Shown in pieces: positions 1 through 4,866 of a stretch of DNA of 7,907 nt. Source of the DNA: Selenomonadaceae bacterium UBA3796 (GTDB taxonomy: Bacteria; Bacillota; Negativicutes; Selenomonadales; Selenomonadaceae); contig DFES01000124.1 in assembly GCA_002369175.1 (NCBI GenBank), positions 1-7,907 on the forward strand. Reading direction: 5' to 3'. Numbering within the stretch: position 1 is the first letter of the stretch; every line of letters begins with the position of its first letter. Made by a program: the position numbers and the translations under genes. The notes under the pieces were generated by a model, which did not search any database, was not told where the DNA came from, and saw only the letters and a list, made by a program, of their open reading frames with translations.

Positions 1-2
1 TG

Positions 3-140
3 CAGAAGCGGATTGATGAGTTGGAGAAGCGCATGGTTTTGGATTCCAACGATCTGGACTATGAGACGCATCTCCGGCAGAAAAGGGAGCTTCAGGCTGT
101 TCTTGACCGGATAAAGCAAAAGAAAAATCGGATGAGTTGA
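3..140 (+). CDS. 3' end of an unidentified gene with a charged helical C-terminus (partial)
   Basis: An open frame enters from the left edge and runs 45 codons to a TGA at 138-140. The visible peptide is rich in Lys, Arg, Glu, Gln and Leu with no Gly and no Pro (for example RIDELEKRM and LRQKRELQAVLDRIKQKK). It should form an amphipathic helix or short coiled coil at the protein's C-terminus. Such tails occur on many proteins; the C-terminal helix of DnaG primase is one possibility, but nothing here decides it. The next gene starts 28 bases downstream on the same strand, so the two are probably co-transcribed. Its frame is the only one of the three plus-strand frames that stays open to a stop close to the next gene's ribosome binding site. 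The function is not recognised. Confidence 0.6.
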   Translation, partial: QKRIDELEKRMVLDSNDLDYETHLRQKRELQAVLDRIKQKKNRMS

Positions 141-168
141 TGGATATGGGAAGAAGGGCGGAATTTCT

Positions 169-819
169 ATGGTGAAGGCTTCGACCTTGCAAAAGGTGGA
201 TGATTTGGTTTCCCGCTATCCGGCTTTGGCCGTCTGCAAGGAGGATATCGTGGCGGCGGTGGAGGCAATCTGCGGGAGCTATCGTGGAGGGCATAAACTT
301 ATAGCCTGTGGGAACGGAGGCAGCGCATCGGATGCGGAGCATATCGTGGGGGAACTCATGAAGGGGTTTCTTCTTCCCCGGAAGCTGGATTCTGCTATGC
401 ATGCAAAGATGAAGAAGCTCTGCCCCGATGAGGCAGAATACTTTATGGAGAATTTGCAGGGGGCGCTTCCTGCGCTTTCTCTGGTGAACCAGGTATCTCT
501 CAATACAGCGTTTGCCAACGACCAGGCACCGGATCTTTCCTTCGCCCAGCAGATTCTGGGGATGGGAAACGAAGGTGATGTACTTCTCGCCATCAGCACC
601 TCCGGAAATTCCACAAATGTCATTTATGCAGTGCGCATGGCCAGAGTCAAGGGCGTGAAATCCGTTGCCCTGACGGGAGAGACCGGCGGCAAGCTGAAGG
701 GCATGGCGGATATCTGCATTTGTGTGCCGGAGCGGGAAACCTACCGCATCCAGGAATACCATCTTCCCGTTTACCACGCGCTTTGTGTTGCGGTGGAGAA
801 CGAATTCTTTGGTGTGTGA
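169..819 (+). CDS. gmhA: GmhA-like sedoheptulose-7-phosphate isomerase, SIS domain
   Basis: A 216-residue SIS-fold protein of the GmhA/DiaA family. Family knowledge: GmhA converts sedoheptulose 7-phosphate to D-glycero-D-manno-heptose 7-phosphate, the first step of heptose synthesis for LPS core or S-layer glycans, in the cytoplasm. Seen in the sequence: the phosphate-binding GNGGSASDAEH at residues 48-58, the STSGNS loop at 143-148, LTGETGG at 168-174, and IQEYH at 194-198 followed by H203. H58, E62, Q195 and H203 keep the spacing of the E. coli GmhA metal and catalytic residues (H61, E65, Q172, H180), so it should be active. It is longer than the usual ~190 residues because of an extra segment of about 25 residues near 70-98 (LLPRKLDSAM onward). 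The ATG at 169 follows a purine-rich stretch at 151-158 (AAGAAGGG). A different sugar-phosphate substrate, or a DiaA-like role, is possible. No other heptose-pathway genes are in view. Confidence 0.85.
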   Translation: MVKASTLQKVDDLVSRYPALAVCKEDIVAAVEAICGSYRGGHKLIACGNGGSASDAEHIVGELMKGFLLPRKLDSAMHAKMKKLCPDEAEYFMENLQGALPALSLVNQVSLNTAFANDQAPDLSFAQQILGMGNEGDVLLAISTSGNSTNVIYAVRMARVKGVKSVALTGETGGKLKGMADICICVPERETYRIQEYHLPVYHALCVAVENEFFGV

Positions 820-850
820 TCTTTCGCATCGGTTTCAACATTGAATGAGT

Positions 851-872
851 CTCCCTCTTCCATAAGTGGGAG
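851..872. repeat. Short hairpin, candidate dispersed repeat copy 1
   Basis: CTCCC-t-CTT pairs with AAG-t-GGGAG around a CCAT tetraloop: eight base pairs interrupted by one T:T mismatch. It lies 32 bases after the gmhA stop and has no T-run on either side, so it does not look like a standard terminator. The core CCCnCTTCCnnAAGT recurs at 7858-7872 in the gap upstream of yybS, which suggests a dispersed intergenic element. Confidence 0.5.
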
Positions 873-881
873 TGAGAGCTT

Positions 882-948
882 ATATCGCGTGGGTGGGGGC
901 GGAGCGAAGCGGTATCCCCCACCCGCAAGAAGTCAATCCGCGTGATAT
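882..948. repeat. Long intergenic inverted repeat (REP/MITE-like hairpin)
   Basis: The inner stem pairs GTGGGTGGGGG (889-899) with CCCCCACCCGC (916-926): 11 pairs including one G:T wobble, around a 16-base loop. An outer ATATC (882-886) can pair with GATAT (944-948), with GCG/CGC adjacent and intervening bulges. No T-tract follows on either strand, so a repeat element or structured 5' leader for the downstream mutase is likelier than a Rho-independent terminator. TCCCCCAC plus CCGCAAG at 915-929 closely matches 7855-7871 apart from a two-base gap. The surrounding 820-1015 gap holds no credible gene and no clear sigma-70 promoter. Confidence 0.55.
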
Positions 949-1001
949 GGCTTGTCGTGCTCCTGAAAATACCGACGTGGATTGAAATATTTTGTGTTCA
1001 T

Positions 1002-1008
1002 AGGGAGG
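1002..1008 (+). promoter_or_regulatory. Shine-Dalgarno site of the phosphohexomutase gene
   Basis: AGGGAGG lies seven bases before the ATG at 1016. It is a strong ribosome binding site and fixes that start. Confidence 0.8.
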
Positions 1009-1015
1009 ATTTGTT

Positions 1016-2521
1016 ATGGCGCTATCTGAGAAGACCATCATGAAATTGCAGAACGGCAGCGATGTGCGCGGCGTTGCGGTGGAGGGAGTGGCAGATGAAC
1101 CCGTGAACCTCACCGAGGAGGCGGCAAACCGCGTTGCTGCGGGTTTCCTTGATTTTCTGTCCCATAAGCTGGGCAAGAAGAAATCGGAGCTTTCCATTGC
1201 CGTTGGACATGATTCCCGCGTTTCCGCGAAGGCGCTCAAGAAAGCGGTATTGGGTGCTGTGACGGCGGCAGGGGCGAGAGCGTTTGACTGCGGCATGGCA
1301 TCGACTCCGGCCATGTTTATGTCCATTGTGTTTGAGGAAACGAAGATGGACGGCTCTATCATGATTACTGCGAGCCACCTCCCCTACAATCGGAACGGCA
1401 TGAAGTTCTTCACAAAGGACGGCGGAACGGAGAAGGGAGATATCATCGAGATTCTCAAGGGAGCTGTCCGGAATCCTGAGCTTCGCGGAGATCTCTCCAA
1501 AGTGGAGAAGCTGGAGCTCATTGACCTCTATTCCGTGCATCTTTGCAATAAGATTCGGGAGGAACTGGGCGGCCAGGAAAAGCCCCTTTCGGGTATGCAC
1601 ATCGTAGTGGACGCAGGGAACGGCGCGGGAGGATTCTTTGCGACGAAGGTGCTGGACGTGCTTGGCGCCGATACGTCGGGCAGTGTGTTCTTAGAGCCGG
1701 ACGGCATGTTCCCGAACCACATTCCGAACCCGGAGAACAAGCAGGCCATGGAGGCTATCCGCAAAGCAGTCCTGGACAGCAAGGCGGACTTGGGGCTCAT
1801 CTTCGATACGGACGTGGATCGCATGAGCGCTGTGCTTGAGACAGGCGAGGAAGTCAGCCGCAATTCCCTGATTGCCATGATTTCGGCGATTTTGGCACCG
1901 AAATATCCCGGAAGCACCATCATTACGGATTCCGTCACTTCGGACGAACTTGCCCTGTTCCTGGAAAAGGAACTTGGGCTCAAGCATCTTCGCTTCAAGC
2001 GGGGATATAAGAACGTCATTGACGAGTGCATCCGCCTGAACAAGGAGGGGACGGTTTCGCCGTTGGCCATCGAGACTTCCGGACATGGTGCTTTGTCAGA
2101 GAACTACTACTTGGATGATGGCGCTTATCTGGCGGTGAAGCTCCTGGTGGCGGCAGCGAAAGCCCGGAAGGAAGGCAAGGGACTCGGAAGCTTGATTGCG
2201 AAATTGGGGCATCCTGCAGAGGCAAAGGAATATCGCATCAAGATCCGGGGTGAGGAAGACTTCCGCAGCTATGGGGAAAAGGTTCTGAAAACCTTTGAGG
2301 AGCGCGCCAGGAAAGAGGGCATTCGGATTGCAGAGCCTTCCTATGAGGGTGTCCGCCTGGTGCTCGATGATGGATGGGCGTTGATTCGTTTGTCCCTCCA
2401 TGATCCCAACATGCCGGTGAATGTGGAGAGCAGGAATGCAGGCGGCGTTGCAAAGATTTCCGCCAAGGTTCGTGGACTCCTGGAGGGCTTTGCATCACTG
2501 GATCTAAGCGTGTTTCATTGA
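1016..2521 (+). CDS. Alpha-D-phosphohexomutase (phosphomannomutase/phosphoglucomutase-like)
   Basis: A 501-residue enzyme of the alpha-D-phosphohexomutase superfamily, which moves phosphate between C1 and C6 of hexoses through a phosphoserine and a 1,6-bisphosphate intermediate. It should supply mannose-1-P or glucose-1-P for nucleotide sugars and envelope glycans in the cytoplasm. Visible motifs in order: ITASHLP with catalytic S120 (117-123; the usual form is TASHNP), the metal loop DTDVDR at 264-269 (usually DGDADR, with all three Asp kept), the sugar loop ETSGHGAL at 353-360 (usually GExSGH), and a C-terminal phosphate-binding loop near 452-472 reading RLSLHDPNMPVNVES. That last loop lacks the second basic residue and the TEP/TTP of classical PMM/PGM enzymes, so this is a divergent subfamily. 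Length is normal to slightly long (about 450-500). Substrate cannot be assigned, and phosphoglucosamine mutase is less likely because of the SGH loop context. It is separated from the gmhA-like gene by a 196-base hairpin-rich gap, so it may have its own promoter. Confidence 0.85.
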   Translation: MALSEKTIMKLQNGSDVRGVAVEGVADEPVNLTEEAANRVAAGFLDFLSHKLGKKKSELSIAVGHDSRVSAKALKKAVLGAVTAAGARAFDCGMASTPAMFMSIVFEETKMDGSIMITASHLPYNRNGMKFFTKDGGTEKGDIIEILKGAVRNPELRGDLSKVEKLELIDLYSVHLCNKIREELGGQEKPLSGMHIVVDAGNGAGGFFATKVLDVLGADTSGSVFLEPDGMFPNHIPNPENKQAMEAIRKAVLDSKADLGLIFDTDVDRMSAVLETGEEVSRNSLIAMISAILAPKYPGSTIITDSVTSDELALFLEKELGLKHLRFKRGYKNVIDECIRLNKEGTVSPLAIETSGHGALSENYYLDDGAYLAVKLLVAAAKARKEGKGLGSLIAKLGHPAEAKEYRIKIRGEEDFRSYGEKVLKTFEERARKEGIRIAEPSYEGVRLVLDDGWALIRLSLHDPNMPVNVESRNAGGVAKISAKVRGLLEGFASLDLSVFH

Positions 2522-2529
2522 CAAGGCGG

Positions 2530-2549
2530 CTCGCGCCTTTCGGCACGAG
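2530..2549. repeat. Small intergenic hairpin after the mutase gene
   Basis: CTCG-c-GCC (2530-2537) pairs with GGC-a-CGAG (2542-2549) around a TTTC loop: seven pairs and one C:A mismatch. It starts nine bases after the mutase stop and sits 41 bases before the next start. No T-run follows, so at most it is an mRNA-stabilising or weak attenuating structure. Confidence 0.35.
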
Positions 2550-2590
2550 GAGCCACGGCGTTATGGTGAAAAGTGTGAGGGGAGAGACGG

Positions 2591-4369
2591 ATGCAGGAGA
2601 GTGGCCGCAGGATGAAGAAACGCATATTTACCCATGAGGAGAAGTGCACAGGCTGCAATAAGTGTATTTCCGTGTGCCCGGTGGATTGTGCGAATCAGGT
2701 GTATCGGGCTTTTGACGGAAGGCGCAAGGTCATGGTGGATAGCGAGTACTGCATATCCTGCGGCGCCTGCATTACTGTTTGTGACCATCAGGCGCGGGAT
2801 TATCTTGACGATACGGACAGGTTCTTTCAGGATCTGGCGCTTGCTCCCAAGGAGCCTGTCACTGTGGTTGCCGCTCCGGCTGCACAGGTGCACTTCCCGG
2901 AGCTTGGAAGGCTCTTTGGCTGGCTGAAATTTCTGGGGGTTCGCAGCATCTACGATGTTTCGGTGGGGGCGGATATTGCCACATGGGCCTATTTGAGGGC
3001 GCGGGAGGAGCTATCTATGCCCTCCGCTGTTGCCCAGCCGTGTTCTTCCATCGTGAATTACTGCGAGCGATACCTGCCGGAGCTGCTCCCGTCCTTGGTG
3101 CCGATTCAGAGCCCGCTCATGTGCCTGGCCTTCTATCTGCGCCGCTATGGGAACCTGAGGGGAAGGATTGCCTTTCTTTCTCCCTGCATCGCAAAGGCGG
3201 AAGAAATCGAGGATCCGCATACGGGGCATCTCGTACAGTACAATGTTACCTTTTCCAAGCTGAAGAAGAAGATGGAGGCGGAGGGTGTCGATTTGTCCCT
3301 CTATCCTTCTCTGGATTTTGACGGCATGCCGGCCGGCATCGGTCATGTATATAGTCGCCCCGGTGGCCTCGGGGAAACCGTGCGGGTGACGGAGAAGGGC
3401 TTGTGGATTCGTCAGGTGGAGGCGGTGGACAGGGCATATCCCTATTTGCGGGAATACCTTGAGCGCAAGCACTGTGGCGCGATGGTTCCCGCTCTCGTGG
3501 ATGTTTTGAACTGCGAAGGCGGCTGCAATTTCGGCACGGGGACGGATCGGGATGTTTCCGTGGATGATATTGATCGGATGACGGATGAGAAGAAGCGAAA
3601 GAAGGAAGAGGAACAGGTAAAAAGCACGGATACCGGCATTGACTACGCACCGCAGACCTATTTTGACAAACATCTTCACTGGAGGGATTTTGAACGGCGG
3701 TATGCCGACCGGAAGCTGAAGGAGGGATTGTTTGCGGATGAGGATCTGGAAGTGGTCTATAAGTTCATGCACAAGAAAACCCCGGAATCCAGGAACATCA
3801 ATTGTCATGCTTGCGGCTATGGGAGCTGCAAGCGGTTCGCTCAGGCGCTCAAGCTCGGAATGAATGTTCCCGAGAGCTGCATCGACTATGAGCGGAGCCA
3901 GTTGAAGATGGATATGCTGACCACCCTGCTGAACCATGGCGGGCTCGGCGAAGCCATGGAACTCTTCCTCCGCTGGTACCGCACGGAGCCTTATGATCTT
4001 GCACTCATCATGATGGATGTGGACGATTTCAAGACCGTCAATGACCGCTTCGGCCATGATGTGGGGGATATTGCCCTGCAGACTGTGGCAGAGGCCATCC
4101 TGAATCATACGAGGCCGACGGATGCATCGGGACGATGGGGCGGAGATGAGTTCATGATCATACTCCCCCATACGAGCGAGGAGCAGGCAAAATCCGTTGC
4201 CATCCGCATTCAGAAAGCGGTTTTGAGCTCCCATGTGCTGCCGGATGGAGAGGTATTTTCTTCCAGTGCCGGAGTCGCCATGGCAAAGGATGGGGATTCC
4301 GCCGTGGATTTCTTCCAACGGGCGGATCGGGCTCTTTACGAGGCGAAGAAATACAAGAGAAAACGGTAG
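2591..4369 (+). CDS. HydS-like [FeFe]-hydrogenase-family iron-sulfur sensor fused to a GGDEF diguanylate cyclase
   Basis: A 592-residue multidomain protein with no signal peptide or membrane span, so cytoplasmic. Residues 11-72 form a 2x[4Fe-4S] ferredoxin domain (C19, C22, C25, C29 and C54, C57, C60, C64, plus C33). Residues ~90-315 resemble the hydrogenase H-cluster domain. They hold AQPCSS (C151), SPCIAKAEE (C199, K202, E205) and LNCEGGC (C308, C312), so all four H-cluster cysteine ligands are kept. The proton-relay cysteine beside the first ligand is Pro150. A Lys/Glu-rich linker covers ~333-343. Residues 405-430 form a Cx2Cx4Cx16C motif (C405, C408, C413, C430) like the PF04060 Fe-S domain and HydS proteins. 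Residues ~437-592 are a GGDEF domain with MMDVDDF, NDRFGHD, RWGGDEF (515-521) and an RxxD inhibitory site (R508, D511). The predicted role is c-di-GMP synthesis from GTP controlled by redox state or H2. The ATG at 2591 follows AGGGGAGAG (2578-2586); the in-frame ATG at 2612 has a weaker site. No HydEFG maturases are in view. Confidence 0.85.
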   Translation: MQESGRRMKKRIFTHEEKCTGCNKCISVCPVDCANQVYRAFDGRRKVMVDSEYCISCGACITVCDHQARDYLDDTDRFFQDLALAPKEPVTVVAAPAAQVHFPELGRLFGWLKFLGVRSIYDVSVGADIATWAYLRAREELSMPSAVAQPCSSIVNYCERYLPELLPSLVPIQSPLMCLAFYLRRYGNLRGRIAFLSPCIAKAEEIEDPHTGHLVQYNVTFSKLKKKMEAEGVDLSLYPSLDFDGMPAGIGHVYSRPGGLGETVRVTEKGLWIRQVEAVDRAYPYLREYLERKHCGAMVPALVDVLNCEGGCNFGTGTDRDVSVDDIDRMTDEKKRKKEEEQVKSTDTGIDYAPQTYFDKHLHWRDFERRYADRKLKEGLFADEDLEVVYKFMHKKTPESRNINCHACGYGSCKRFAQALKLGMNVPESCIDYERSQLKMDMLTTLLNHGGLGEAMELFLRWYRTEPYDLALIMMDVDDFKTVNDRFGHDVGDIALQTVAEAILNHTRPTDASGRWGGDEFMIILPHTSEEQAKSVAIRIQKAVLSSHVLPDGEVFSSSAGVAMAKDGDSAVDFFQRADRALYEAKKYKRKR

Positions 4370-4375
4370 TTAAGG

Positions 4376-4420
4376 AAACGCCCCGCAGGTCTTGCGATGT
4401 ACAAGACTTGCGGGGCGTTT
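4376..4420. terminator. Bidirectional Rho-independent terminator between convergent genes
   Basis: Left arm AAACGCCCCGCAGGTCTTG (4376-4394) pairs with CAAGACTTGCGGGGCGTTT (4402-4420) over 19 positions with one G:T wobble and a seven-base loop. On the plus strand the stem ends in TTTT (4418-4421), ending the GGDEF-fusion transcript seven bases after its stop. On the minus strand it begins two bases beyond the rplI stop and ends in TTTCCTTAA, a weaker tract. It probably insulates both converging transcripts. Confidence 0.9.
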
Positions 4421-4422
4421 TG

Positions 4423-4866
4423 TCAGCCTGCTACGACATGGACGCGGATGGTGCTGGTGATTTCCGGGTGCACCTTGATGATGGCCTCATACTCGCCGAT
4501 GCCGGTAACATCGCTCTTGAGGCTGATTTTTTTCTTATCGATATCGATGTTCTCTTTTTTCAGGGCTTCGGAAATATCCTTTCCTGTCACGGAGCCGAAG
4601 AGCTTTCCGCCTTCGCCGATTCTCACGGGAATGGTTACCTGCACTTTTTCCAGCTGAGCTGCCATGAGCTTTGCTTCATCGGAAGCCTGCTGTTTCTTGC
4701 GTGCCTTGGAACCGGCTTGGGCTTTTGCTACATTGAGATTTTCTGCATTGGCAGGTACCGCCGCTTTTCGGGGAAGCAGGAAATTTCTGCCATATCCCTC
4801 GGAAACCTCCACGATATCGCCCTTTTTTCCGAGATTCTTAACGTCTTGCTGCAAGATCACTTTCAT
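4423..4866 (-). CDS. rplI: 50S ribosomal protein L9
   Basis: A 147-residue protein that binds 23S rRNA near the L1 stalk base in the large subunit and helps reading-frame fidelity. The N-terminal domain is clear: MKVILQQDVKNLGKKGD, then VSEGYGRNFLLPRKAA at about residues 21-36, the L9 signature. A long Ala/Lys/Glu-rich connecting helix follows (~42-75), then the C-terminal RNA-binding domain with GKLFGSVTGKDI (~86-97). Length is normal for the family (about 148-150). The ATG at 4866-4864 follows GAGGAGAC at 4882-4875, which lies inside the gdpP reading frame. The coding region overlaps the gdpP 3' end by 29 bases, so rplI is co-transcribed and probably translationally coupled with gdpP. The order yybS-gdpP-rplI is common in Firmicutes. 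The gene ends immediately before a strong hairpin terminator. Confidence 0.97.
   Translation of the reverse strand: MKVILQQDVKNLGKKGDIVEVSEGYGRNFLLPRKAAVPANAENLNVAKAQAGSKARKKQQASDEAKLMAAQLEKVQVTIPVRIGEGGKLFGSVTGKDISEALKKENIDIDKKKISLKSDVTGIGEYEAIIKVHPEITSTIRVHVVAG

Noticed and set aside
889..926. Rho-independent terminator for the gmhA-like gene
   Set aside because: The stem is strong but neither strand has a T-run after it, so I describe it as a repeat or leader structure.
851..948. CRISPR array or riboswitch in the 820-1015 gap
   Set aside because: There are no regularly spaced direct repeats, and no conserved riboswitch core that I recognise. The structure is hairpin repeats only.
880..1362. 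A 160-codon minus-strand frame over the mutase 5' end and the upstream gap
   Set aside because: It runs through the intergenic hairpin and antisense to conserved mutase sequence, has no ribosome binding site I could support, and no recognisable domain.
3011..4318. A 435-codon minus-strand open frame opposite the hydrogenase-GGDEF gene
   Set aside because: The plus strand has an uninterrupted set of recognised domains here. The antisense product shows no motif and is His/Ile-rich, typical of a shadow frame.
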